Shown here one piece after another: positions 1 to 7,461 of a stretch of 15,291 bases of DNA. Origin of the DNA: Desulfobulbaceae bacterium (GTDB lineage: Bacteria; Desulfobacterota; Desulfobulbia; Desulfobulbales; SURF-16); contig JANTGB010000019.1 in the NCBI GenBank assembly GCA_024763115.1, positions 1-15,291 on the forward strand, read 5' to 3'. The notes under the pieces are model-generated. The model searched no databases. It was not told the DNA's origin and saw only the letters and a list, made by a program, of their open reading frames with translations. Position numbers and translations under genes: made by a program. The number at the start of each line of letters is the position of its first letter. Positions within the stretch are counted from its first letter, which is position 1.

Positions 1-145
1 GAGCAGCAGCGTCAAGAGCCTGCTGAATAGAAGAGTACTGGTCGGGAACCGTAAGGATCGCGGCCGCGACCCTGTCTTTCGCCCCCCAGATTATCGCCCA
101 TATCACAACCAGGGACATTATTCTGAAAATATGTTGTTTTGTCAT
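1..145 (-). CDS. Exported parallel beta-helix protein, 5' fragment running off the left edge
   Basis: Reading the minus strand from an ATG at 145-143 gives an open frame to the window edge (48 complete codons, no stop). It starts MTKQHIFRIMSLVVIWAIIW, a plausible signal peptide, and continues into LTVPDQYSSIQQALDAA. That stretch is the same N-terminal first-coil motif (VP-x-x-Y-x-x-I-x-x-A) seen in the two upstream neighbours, so this is a third tandem paralogue of the NosD/right-handed parallel beta-helix type. The start is 9 nt after the stop of the preceding beta-helix gene, with a weak AGGG about 8 nt upstream, so it is very probably co-transcribed. Function and total length cannot be seen. 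The family assignment rests on this short N-terminus only. Confidence 0.72.
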   Translation of the reverse strand, partial: MTKQHIFRIMSLVVIWAIIWGAKDRVAAAILTVPDQYSSIQQALDAAA

Positions 146-154
146 ATAGTAACC

Positions 155-1285
155 CTAAGGCTCATGGCTGACCGCGACACCAGACCCGCCATAAGCGCCC
201 ATATCATTGACAGAGCCCCCTTTATCCATATAAAAGGGATCAAACATTCCCTTATCCTTACAGGGTGAAGCCGGCTGGAGATGAAAATCACCGTTAACAG
301 GGTCGATAAAGAGCGGATCAAGGGCAATATTGCCATTCATCCCACGAAAACTTCCGTCCTGAATATCGGAATAGACGGGCCTTGCCGCCGGGCCGGTTTC
401 CTTCATATACAGGTCTTTGCCCCTGTTCTCCCAGAGAATTATATTGGTCAGCCGTACCGAGCCCCGGTCAATATAAATGCCGCCGCCCAGATCCGCCTTA
501 TTGGCGACAATAGTATTATTATCAATGATGGTTGCGGCCCTGTCACAGGAAATGCCGCCACCGAACCGGGCGCAGTTTTTCCAGAGAACAGTGTTACTGA
601 TTCTGGAAGAGTCCCGCATGCAGCTGATTGCTCCACCGGAATTTTCCGCTGTATTTCCCTGCAGTCGATTCTTTAAGATTGTGGCCGTCGAACGAAAAGA
701 ATAGATTCCGCCCCCGGACGAGCTTGCCCTGTTGTCGCTGATGAGATTAGCGCCGATAAATGGGGATGATTGAGTATCACAATAAATCGCTCCACCGAAA
801 ACAGCGCTGTTGGCAATGATCACATTATTGGTAATAACGGGCGCGGTTCCCGGCTTACAGTAAATTCCACCGCCATTAGGAGAGACTCTGTCGGCAATGG
901 GTTCGCTGGTAATGGTAAATCCGTCCAGGATCGCCCTGCTGTTGCCGGCAAAGGTTATTACCGGCCGACCGGATTTGCCGATAATCCTTGTCCGGTCGGC
1001 GCCTGCATCGCTTTTTATTGTCAGGTTCTTTACTATTGTTAAGTTGTCAAAATACAACAGATAGGTTCCAGGGGCAATCAAAATTGTATCATCTTCAACG
1101 GCGTTACGGACAGCCTCCTGAATTGTTTCATATTGATGGGGAACGCGGATAACAGTGGCTGACGCATTTGGCGCAAGTTGGCCTGAAAAACAGAAAAAAC
1201 AGAGAAAAATTATCATCCAGGCAAAATAAATTGCCGGGAGATATCTTGAAAAATAAGTTAATTTCACTTTGTCCAACCAATACAT
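155..1285 (-). CDS. Exported right-handed parallel beta-helix protein with GGGIYC-type coils
   Basis: Start uncertain: ATG 1285 is used. GTG 1315 lies inside a 63-bp repeat; GTG 1267 has a weak GGA upstream and gives a tidy signal peptide. With ATG 1285 the protein has 376 residues. A hydrophobic export segment covers about residues 18-35 and is followed by APNASA, a likely cleavage region. The first coil carries VPHQYETIQEAV and, further on, a PGTY motif. From about residue 138 there are five consecutive 25-27-residue units beginning GGGIYC, GGAIYC, GGGIYS, GGAISC and GGGISC. Each continues into an N-N-x-I-x-x-N coil, so four of five rungs put a cysteine at the same place (143, 169, 222, 247). 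The C-terminal part has the usual DPLFIDPVNGDFHLQPASPC and DMGAYGG closing motifs of secreted beta-helix proteins. These folds are common in exported carbohydrate-binding or surface proteins; no catalytic site is recognised. It follows the next paralogue after a 95-nt repeat-bearing gap. Confidence 0.85.
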   Translation of the reverse strand: MYWLDKVKLTYFSRYLPAIYFAWMIIFLCFFCFSGQLAPNASATVIRVPHQYETIQEAVRNAVEDDTILIAPGTYLLYFDNLTIVKNLTIKSDAGADRTRIIGKSGRPVITFAGNSRAILDGFTITSEPIADRVSPNGGGIYCKPGTAPVITNNVIIANSAVFGGAIYCDTQSSPFIGANLISDNRASSSGGGIYSFRSTATILKNRLQGNTAENSGGAISCMRDSSRISNTVLWKNCARFGGGISCDRAATIIDNNTIVANKADLGGGIYIDRGSVRLTNIILWENRGKDLYMKETGPAARPVYSDIQDGSFRGMNGNIALDPLFIDPVNGDFHLQPASPCKDKGMFDPFYMDKGGSVNDMGAYGGSGVAVSHEP

Positions 1286-1311
1286 GTAAGACAGGCTGAT
1301 CGCGGAGGTAA

Positions 1312-1374
1312 ACACCCTTAAAAACAGGACTTAAACTCCGACTCCGAATATGCGGCACCCTGTGAGCAGTTACG
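1312..1374 (+). repeat. 63-bp repeat, copy A (inverted partner at 14213-14275)
   Basis: Aligning this stretch with the reverse complement of 14213-14275 gives 56 identities in 63 positions without gaps. The shared core is CGACTCCGAATATGCGG followed by CCCTGTGAGCAGTTACG. It fills the gap between two beta-helix genes and overlaps the GTG at 1315, which argues against that GTG as a start. The orientation relative to the downstream gene differs between the two copies, so this is a dispersed intergenic repeat and not a shared promoter. The core also resembles 15245-15265 at the right edge. Confidence 0.85.
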
Positions 1375-1380
1375 TTAATA

Positions 1381-2613
1381 TCACTTTTTCCAGCCGATAA
1401 CATCAATTCCGGCAGTTACATTTTGATAAATATTATTGCTGCGGACTTGAGCTGCAGGAACTGCCAGCAGGCGGATACCGGCTGTCATGTTGCCGTTAAT
1501 ATCATTATTTTCAATAACTGCCTGATCCACATTCCACAGGCTTATGCCGGTTCTTCTGTTCGCAAAAATAGAATTATAGTTTATCTTGAGATTATCCATC
1601 TTGGTGCATCTTATACCGGCGGTAAGATTGCCGAAAATTGTGTTATTTTCAATTACCGCCCTGATACGGGTATCTGTCCCGTCAAGACCTCTAATTCCTA
1701 TACCGGCTCTTTTATTATTAAAAATTGTATTATTTTTAATAATTAATTCCCGCTCATGGTCGGCAAAGTTAATTGCCCCTATCCCCACTTCATTTTGATA
1801 GCAGAGATTACCGTCAATAGTAGGGCGACCGTTTTCCCTGATGCCCACGGCAGGGGCAAAGGCGGATTTATTACCTGATTTCGGAAAGGCATTGCTGAAA
1901 ATTTCATTGTTACAAATGGAGGCTGCGGAATTGCCGCCATTGGCAATTCCAGGGCCCTTGTTGGCATAAATAACATTATTTTTTATAAGGGGCCGGGCTT
2001 CAGTATCCAGGGCCGGGCCCATGCCGACCCCGAGACCTGTGGCCAGGATTCCTCCCCAACTGAGATTGCCGGTAAACACATTGTTAACTACGAGCGGGGA
2101 ACAGCCCCGAATTTCCATGAGAAAAAGGTTTATCCCGGAAATAAATTTCTGCATGTTCTGAAAAGTAAAACCATCTACTTTCATGGCAGCGGTCGTGTCA
2201 GGAGCAAAGCTGATCAGGTATCCCGGCTCCTCCAGCTCACTGCCGTCGATTATGGTTCGTAAAGTTCTTTTTAAAATTTTCTTTTTTCCCGGCCCATCTA
2301 CCAGTTCATTGCCGTCATCACCGACAAAACTCTTGAGGCTGATTCCTTCCTTGATCACGATTCGTTCGTTATATGTTCCGGGCATGACAATAACAGTATC
2401 ACCTGATTCAGCCAGTTCCATGGCCTCGGCAATGGAAAAATAATCATCCGGCACAATCAGCTCCTCAGCCCAAAGCAGGGGGACGGGAAAAAGCAGGAAA
2501 AAAATCAGGGGCAGCCATAGACAGTGGGGCAGGGAAAAACGGAAATGGCTGGGCTGGTTGTTTTTTTGTTTCATTGCTGTCGAACTTACCTGCGTAGAAT
2601 GCGCAATGCGCAC
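1381..2613 (-). CDS. Exported right-handed parallel beta-helix (NosD-like) protein
   Basis: 410 residues from a GTG at 2613. This start is favoured because it lies 3 nt after the stop of the E1-like gene and has AGG six nt upstream; ATG 2574 (residue 14) is the alternative and shortens the n-region of the signal peptide. A hydrophobic stretch at about residues 31-49 ends in LLWAEE, a likely signal-peptidase site. The first coil reads VPDDYFSIAEAMELAESGDT, followed by PGTY. The remainder is a long ladder of Asn-rich coils (IKNNVIYANKGPGI, ENNTIFGNLTAGIR, ENNDINGNMTAGIR, RSNNIYQNVTAGID), typical of the NosD/pectate-lyase-like beta-helix fold. The last coils are almost regular copies with a TAGI step, suggesting recent internal duplication. 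No pectate-lyase catalytic constellation is recognised. Location is inferred periplasmic or extracellular; the role is unknown. Translational coupling to the E1-like gene is the notable context. Confidence 0.87.
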   Translation of the reverse strand: MRIAHSTQVSSTAMKQKNNQPSHFRFSLPHCLWLPLIFFLLFPVPLLWAEELIVPDDYFSIAEAMELAESGDTVIVMPGTYNERIVIKEGISLKSFVGDDGNELVDGPGKKKILKRTLRTIIDGSELEEPGYLISFAPDTTAAMKVDGFTFQNMQKFISGINLFLMEIRGCSPLVVNNVFTGNLSWGGILATGLGVGMGPALDTEARPLIKNNVIYANKGPGIANGGNSAASICNNEIFSNAFPKSGNKSAFAPAVGIRENGRPTIDGNLCYQNEVGIGAINFADHERELIIKNNTIFNNKRAGIGIRGLDGTDTRIRAVIENNTIFGNLTAGIRCTKMDNLKINYNSIFANRRTGISLWNVDQAVIENNDINGNMTAGIRLLAVPAAQVRSNNIYQNVTAGIDVIGWKK

Positions 2614-2616
2614 CTT

Positions 2617-3372
2617 TCACCTGTCAAATGAGCCGCAAACCGGACATTCCGGGTTACGGGATACCTCAAGATCCTGAAAGCGCATGGCTGAATAATCCAT
2701 GATCAACATGCGGCCGCCCAGCGTGGGGCCCGGACCGGCCAGATAATTAATTGCCTCAATGGCCTGCATACTCCCCACAGCGCTGGTAACGCCGCCCAGC
2801 ACCGGAACATCTTTCTCCAGGGCCGGAGATTGGGGAAAAAGACAGGCAAGACAAGGGGTTAGCGGAGGATCAAAAAAACTTACCCGCCCCTCCATGCCCC
2901 AGACAGCCCCATGAACCATGGGAGTGCCTTTTTCCACCATATATTGATTCAAGACAAAACGCGCGGCAAAATTATCAAGACAGTCAATGATAATATCAGC
3001 ATCGCCAACAAGCTCATCAACAGTTTCACTGACAATTTTCCGGGAAACGGTTTCGAACAAAACCTCGGAATTGAGCTTTGCCAGGGTATCGCGGGCCGAG
3101 CGGGTTTTGTCAACCCCGATATTAACCTCCTTATGAAGGAATTGCCGGTTTAAATTGGTGATATCCACCACATCCGCATCGCAAAGGGTGATATGACCCA
3201 CCCCGGCAACGGCAAGATTCAACGCGACCGGGCAGCCAAGTCCACCTACTCCGGCAATAAAAACCCTGCTCTCTTTTAATTTTTCCTGGGTCTGCTCATT
3301 CCAGCCGTCGAGCATTATCTGTCGTTGATATCTAAGCAATTTTGCCGTCCGCTTTACTAAATCCACCGGCAT
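2617..3372 (-). CDS. ThiF/MoeB/HesA-family E1-like adenylyltransferase
   Basis: 251 residues. This family adenylates the C-terminal glycine of a ThiS/MoaD-type carrier, preparing it for thiocarboxylate formation; the carrier at 8051-8305 is the obvious partner. Seen in the sequence: the N-terminal RYQRQIML motif (residues 14-21), the Gly-rich nucleotide loop GVGGLG (41-46), DADVVDITNLNRQ (65-77) with the arginine of the active site, DKTRSA (88-93), and DCLDNF (130-135) with the Asp that coordinates Mg-ATP. A zinc site is formed by CLAC (174-177) and CPVC (243-246). Between those two pairs there is no cysteine, so the residue that forms the acyl-disulfide in ThiF (and its MoeB counterpart) is missing; sulfur must come another way. 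The start overlaps the upstream lyase by 16 nt, and the next gene begins 3 nt after the stop. The family call is very firm; the substrate is inferred. Confidence 0.93.
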   Translation of the reverse strand: MPVDLVKRTAKLLRYQRQIMLDGWNEQTQEKLKESRVFIAGVGGLGCPVALNLAVAGVGHITLCDADVVDITNLNRQFLHKEVNIGVDKTRSARDTLAKLNSEVLFETVSRKIVSETVDELVGDADIIIDCLDNFAARFVLNQYMVEKGTPMVHGAVWGMEGRVSFFDPPLTPCLACLFPQSPALEKDVPVLGGVTSAVGSMQAIEAINYLAGPGPTLGGRMLIMDYSAMRFQDLEVSRNPECPVCGSFDR

Positions 3373-4793
3373 TTTTCAGCCAGAGGGCAGTTCCTTTCCA
3401 CCTCATTGCCGGTGGGAAAAAGTTGCAGTTCCCCGGCCACATATTCAATGGCGCGCCTGGTTATTTCCTCTGACATGCCGATGTGGTTTTCAGGATTTAT
3501 TGTCTGTTCAATTTCGGCGCGACTGAACTTGCCCGCCACCTCGGGCCGTTTCAATAACAGATCAACCAGCGGCTCTTCTTTTTCCAGAGCCTCCATGCTG
3601 GTTTCATAAATCAACTGATGGGCCGTCTGTTTGCCCATCTTGTTGCCGAGAAAAAACATCAGGGCCTCGGTTGAAATGCTGGTTGCCGCTCCCGCAACAT
3701 TTTCGTTAATCCGCTTTTCGTGGATTATAAGATTATTTAAGATATCCTTCATCATGGCCAACTGGCCGCAGATAAAAAGCGAGGTGTCGGTAATAGTCAC
3801 CCATTCAAGGCGAACCGAACGGTAATCCCGTTCATGTTCACTGATCAGGCCCTCCAGTCCCAAGCCGGCATTGGCATTTATTAATTTTGCCAGTACCACT
3901 ACCTGCTCGCACATTTCGGGATTGCGCTTATGGGGCATGGTGCTGCTGCCGATTTTGCCGAACTGAAAAGGTTCTTCCATTTCCCCGATTTCATTACGGG
4001 CAAGGCAGCGGATTTCATCGGCTATCTTGGCCAGGATCCCGGAAATCAGGGCCAGGGTGGAGAGAAATTCAGCAATCCTGTCCCTGGCGTTATGCCACGC
4101 GGTATGGGGCGGTATCAAGCCCAGCCGCAAAGAAAACTGTTCCAGCAGCCGAAAAGCCTGGGCGCCAAAGGCATCCATGGTTCCGACCCCGCCGAAAAGC
4201 TGACTGACCAGGAGTCTTTTCCTGCTGTTGGTCAACCTTTCATAGTTGCGCCATAACTCATCAAGCCATACAGCCATTTTCAGGCCCAGAGTCATGGACA
4301 GGGCGTGTTGGGTATGGGTTCTACCGATAGTTACCAGGTTCCGGTAACGATCCGCCAGCCTGATTACCTGGTGAATAATAGCCCTGAGATCACGTTCAAC
4401 AATATCGACAATATCACGAATTTCCAGAATCTGGGCAGTATCCTGGATATCCTGAGTGGTAGCGCCGAAATGAATAAATTCTCCGGCCTCCTGCCCGCAG
4501 ACCCTTCTCAGGGCATCAAGCAGGGGCATAAGAGAATGACTGGTTATCTTTAAGCCCTGCTTGACGGCAGCAAGATCAAGCAGACTGATATCCGCCTTGT
4601 CCCTGATATTTTCCGCCGCCCAGGCCGGAATCATGCCAAGCTCGGCCTGGGTCACAGCCAGGGCGACTTCCACGTCCAGCCAGCGCTGGTAGCGATATTT
4701 ATCACAAAATATTTTTTTCGCTTCCGCTGTGGTATAGCCACTGCTGTAAAATCCGGAGTCTACTATATGGCCGCAGGGATCACATCCATTCAT
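3357..4793 (-). CDS. Adenylosuccinate lyase/fumarase-superfamily lyase, second of a tandem pair
   Basis: 478 residues. Members of this superfamily (PurB, argininosuccinate lyase, aspartase, fumarase, carboxymuconate cycloisomerase) form or break C-N, C-O or C-C bonds, often releasing fumarate. All three conserved regions are visible: HFGATTQDIQDT (108-119), GRTHTQHALSMTLG (157-170) with the catalytic-region His160, and the mobile signature loop GSSTMPHKRNP (282-292) with its catalytic serine. The loop wording is closest to the PurB/carboxymuconate branch. Extra features are a cysteine-bearing N-terminal extension (CDPCGH, residues 4-9) and a C-terminal tail NCPLAEKC. The start overlaps the stop of the preceding paralogue by 4 nt (ATGA), indicating translational coupling. 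Location is cytoplasmic. True purine-pathway PurB is possible but unlikely given the pair and the sulfur-carrier neighbours. The substrate is unknown. Confidence 0.9.
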   Translation of the reverse strand: MNGCDPCGHIVDSGFYSSGYTTAEAKKIFCDKYRYQRWLDVEVALAVTQAELGMIPAWAAENIRDKADISLLDLAAVKQGLKITSHSLMPLLDALRRVCGQEAGEFIHFGATTQDIQDTAQILEIRDIVDIVERDLRAIIHQVIRLADRYRNLVTIGRTHTQHALSMTLGLKMAVWLDELWRNYERLTNSRKRLLVSQLFGGVGTMDAFGAQAFRLLEQFSLRLGLIPPHTAWHNARDRIAEFLSTLALISGILAKIADEIRCLARNEIGEMEEPFQFGKIGSSTMPHKRNPEMCEQVVVLAKLINANAGLGLEGLISEHERDYRSVRLEWVTITDTSLFICGQLAMMKDILNNLIIHEKRINENVAGAATSISTEALMFFLGNKMGKQTAHQLIYETSMEALEKEEPLVDLLLKRPEVAGKFSRAEIEQTINPENHIGMSEEITRRAIEYVAGELQLFPTGNEVERNCPLAEKCRWI

Positions 4794-6163
4794 AGTTTAC
4801 GATCCGTCTTTCTTTTTTCCTCAATATCCATGATCACCTGGTCGACAATTGTCAGGGCCTGGCCGATATACTGTTCAGGATGGTCAAGCAGAAAAAGATC
4901 TTCCGGGCTGAAATATGAACCTGTTTCCGGGTCACCGATTACGGCATCTTTCAAGGAAATATCACTCTCCCGGGCAGTGCAGGCCAGGTCATGAACTTTT
5001 TCCAGGGCTTTCATTTTACCCATGTTCTTACTTAATTGAAAAGTCAACCATTCAGTGGTGATAAGATTTTTGTGGCGGTAAAGGTTGGCCAGCATCTGCT
5101 CAGTCCGCACAGTAAGCCCGGACAACACATCCACCATATAGCGCAGACAGGTTCCGGTGTAAATACAAAGTTCAGGGATAGCCAGCCATTCCGCCCATAA
5201 GCAGCGGGGGTCACGTTCATGTTCATGTCCCATGCTTTCCATGACAGTGGCGGCAAGAGACCTGACATGCCGGGAAACAGCAATGACGCGTTGACAAATG
5301 ACAGGATTTTGCTTGTGGGGCATGGTGCTGCTGGCCAGGGCCCCGGCAGGAGGAGGCTCAGCCAGTTCGCTTATTTCCGTTTTCTGCAGCTGATATATTT
5401 CATTGGCGATTTTGGCAAGAGTCATAACCAGCATGGAGAAGACAGACGCCAGTTCGGCAATTTTGTCCCGCGAGGTGTGCCAGGAGGCCGGGTCATGTTC
5501 AAGACCCAGTTTTTGCAGTGTCTTCTGCGCCACCTCCATGGCCATGGGGCCGAGAGCAGCCATGGTTCCCACTGCCCCACCCAGTTGGCCGCAGACTATT
5601 GCGGCCTGCACATGCTTAAGCCGTTCAATATGACGGCGAATTTCACCCAGCCAGATCGCGATTTTCAAACCAAAGGTAGTGGGCAGGGCCTGTTGTCCGT
5701 GAGTACGGGCAACCATGGGAGTCTGCCGATGTTCCCCGGCCAGATTCAGACATTTTTTTTCCAGATCACGAAGGTCACGGAAGAGAATTGTATTAACCAG
5801 GCGAAGCGCCATTATCTCTCCTGTATCGAGAACATCCTGGGTGGTAGCGCCGAAATGGACAAATTCACCATATCCGGCAGAACAGGCCCGGCGCAGACCG
5901 CCAAGCAGGGGGATTACCGAGTTACGGCTCTTCCCGTATCCTTCACGAATACTCGGCAAATCAAGAAATCGCAGTTTGGCCTTGCGCTTGATTTCCTCTG
6001 CCGCCTCTGGTGGAATAATTCCCAATTCTCCCTGAGCTGCTGCCAGGGCTGCTTCAAAATCTAGCCAGCGCTGCAGAACAGCCTTTTCGGCAAAAATTCC
6101 GGCTAACTCCGGAGTGCTGAATACATGGGGATTAAACTGAAAATCAATGGGGTGGGCGGGCAT
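4790..6163 (-). CDS. Adenylosuccinate lyase/fumarase-superfamily lyase, first of a tandem pair
   Basis: 457 residues, paralogous to the downstream lyase along its length (for example QRWLDFEAALAAAQGELGII against QRWLDVEVALAVTQAELGMI). Conserved regions are HFGATTQDVLDT (103-114), ARTHGQQALPTTFG (152-165) with His155, and the signature loop ASSTMPHKQNP (277-287). The Arg-to-Gln change inside the signature (HKQNP instead of HKRNP) and an Ala in front of SST distinguish it from its partner, hinting at a different substrate or at an unequal role in a mixed oligomer. Superfamily active sites are normally built from three subunits of a tetramer, so a hetero-complex with the neighbour is conceivable (inference). 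It begins 7 nt after the dehydrogenase stop; no clear Shine-Dalgarno is visible there, so expression probably relies on read-through translation. Cytoplasmic; reaction not known. Confidence 0.9.
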   Translation of the reverse strand: MPAHPIDFQFNPHVFSTPELAGIFAEKAVLQRWLDFEAALAAAQGELGIIPPEAAEEIKRKAKLRFLDLPSIREGYGKSRNSVIPLLGGLRRACSAGYGEFVHFGATTQDVLDTGEIMALRLVNTILFRDLRDLEKKCLNLAGEHRQTPMVARTHGQQALPTTFGLKIAIWLGEIRRHIERLKHVQAAIVCGQLGGAVGTMAALGPMAMEVAQKTLQKLGLEHDPASWHTSRDKIAELASVFSMLVMTLAKIANEIYQLQKTEISELAEPPPAGALASSTMPHKQNPVICQRVIAVSRHVRSLAATVMESMGHEHERDPRCLWAEWLAIPELCIYTGTCLRYMVDVLSGLTVRTEQMLANLYRHKNLITTEWLTFQLSKNMGKMKALEKVHDLACTARESDISLKDAVIGDPETGSYFSPEDLFLLDHPEQYIGQALTIVDQVIMDIEEKRKTDRKL

Positions 6164-6170
6164 ATTTTTG

Positions 6171-7406
6171 TTAATTTACCCCGGCTGAACACTGATAGGC
6201 ATGGGAGAGGATACAGAGCTGATGTTTATCCTCATCAAGTGAACCATAGGGCCTGGTTCCGGGATAGATGGTTCTTTCCGCGCAAATCCGCAGCGCAGCT
6301 TCCCTGGTCGGCACCTTGTCTAATTTACTGCGCTCCAGAACTTGCCGGACGATACTGCGCATCTTATTATCAACAAACCGCAGGACATCCTGAACAGACG
6401 GATTAAACACCGGGCCGAACAGCCCTTCCATGGACAGTGACCCGCCGCAACCGGCAACCAGGTCGGGAATTACCAGAATGCCGCGTTCATGCAGGATATG
6501 TTCAGCTTCAGGAGTAATTGCCAGATTGGCACCGCAGACAACTGCTTTAACCTGCATTGACCGAGCCTCTTCAGCGGTAATTGATTTTTCAATAGCTGCC
6601 GGGATAAAAATATCGCAGGAAAGATCATAAATTCGCTTACTCTTACCATAGCTGCCGGTTGTTTCCGTATCAGGAATCAGGCCGTTAGCTGATTGCTGCA
6701 GGAGTTTCTCTATTTCAAGAAATTTATTATGAACACCGACAAGACATTTTTCCCGATCGGCTGCGGCAATTATCCGCACTCTCTCCCGGTCGAGACAATA
6801 GGCGGCGCCCGAGGCAAGGCCGCCGAATCCCTGAATCACTACCTTTGCCTCAGGATAGGATATATCAAGATAATCAAGAACTCCGAGACAGGCCGAGGCA
6901 AGGCCGGAACCGGCCCGCAGTCTGCCGAGCACCGCATGTCCGGCTGGTTGCGCCAGGATATCAATGCGCTGCATGAAATTATCATAATCAAGGCCCTGGG
7001 TATGGGCCACCGCTATCTTGATTGAGGGAATATCGAGCCGGGCAACGATCCTGTCAAGTTCCGGCATTGTCGTGTTCATATCCGGGCCCATGGAATAACG
7101 TTCGCGGATAAATGGCCGGATTGCCCGGATAAAGCGAAAAAGAGCCTCTTCTTTTCCCGGAGATGCCGGATCATAGTCAATTCCGCATTTGGCCCCGTCC
7201 GCGCGAATACCGGCAATCCGCATTTTAAGCGTCATGGTAGCGGCCAGTTTTTCTATACATTCACGAGTGAGCCCCTTCTGCACCCTGATTCCACCGGCGC
7301 ATAATTCATGAGCAAACTTGTCAATAGCCAGCCAGCCCTTGAATCCCTCAACAGGATCAACGTACTCAACGACTAATTCCGGTTTGCCTGGTTCACTTTT
7401 ATTCAT
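6171..7406 (-). CDS. Glu/Leu/Phe/Val dehydrogenase-family NAD(P)-dependent enzyme
   Basis: 411 residues. The family interconverts 2-oxo acids plus ammonia with L-amino acids using NAD(P)H. Seen: LCAGGIRVQKGLT (35-47), the two lysine regions MTLKMR (K61) and GAKCGI (K73) that correspond to the substrate-binding and catalytic lysines of leucine and glutamate dehydrogenases, GPDMNT (107-112) with the conserved Asp109, and a Rossmann loop GFGGLASG (193-200) followed by an acidic residue (Asp217, AADREK) that favours NAD over NADP. The stretch between Asp109 and the Rossmann fold (about residues 128-168, containing AHTQGLDYDNFMQRIDI and LAQPAGHAVLGR) departs from the usual substrate-specificity region of glutamate dehydrogenase, so the substrate is probably not plain 2-oxoglutarate. 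The ATG has a good AAGGTG five nt upstream and sits 55 nt after the JAMM-like gene. Likely cytoplasmic, in the same operon as the sulfur-carrier genes. Confidence 0.9.
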   Translation of the reverse strand: MNKSEPGKPELVVEYVDPVEGFKGWLAIDKFAHELCAGGIRVQKGLTRECIEKLAATMTLKMRIAGIRADGAKCGIDYDPASPGKEEALFRFIRAIRPFIRERYSMGPDMNTTMPELDRIVARLDIPSIKIAVAHTQGLDYDNFMQRIDILAQPAGHAVLGRLRAGSGLASACLGVLDYLDISYPEAKVVIQGFGGLASGAAYCLDRERVRIIAAADREKCLVGVHNKFLEIEKLLQQSANGLIPDTETTGSYGKSKRIYDLSCDIFIPAAIEKSITAEEARSMQVKAVVCGANLAITPEAEHILHERGILVIPDLVAGCGGSLSMEGLFGPVFNPSVQDVLRFVDNKMRSIVRQVLERSKLDKVPTREAALRICAERTIYPGTRPYGSLDEDKHQLCILSHAYQCSAGVN

Positions 7407-7461
7407 TTTATCACCTTGCCCGGGTAAATTTGTTCAAATTAAGGGGCTCCGGGATCAATTA

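Noticed and set aside
3357..4793. Housekeeping purB
   Set aside because: Possible by family, but the second lyase in tandem, the cysteine-bearing ends and the sulfur-carrier neighbours make a specialised enzyme more likely; no purine gene is in the window.
5219..6064. 281-codon plus-strand open frame
   Set aside because: It lies entirely antisense to the first lyase gene, whose catalytic motifs are intact; composition is that of a mirrored frame and no domain is recognisable.
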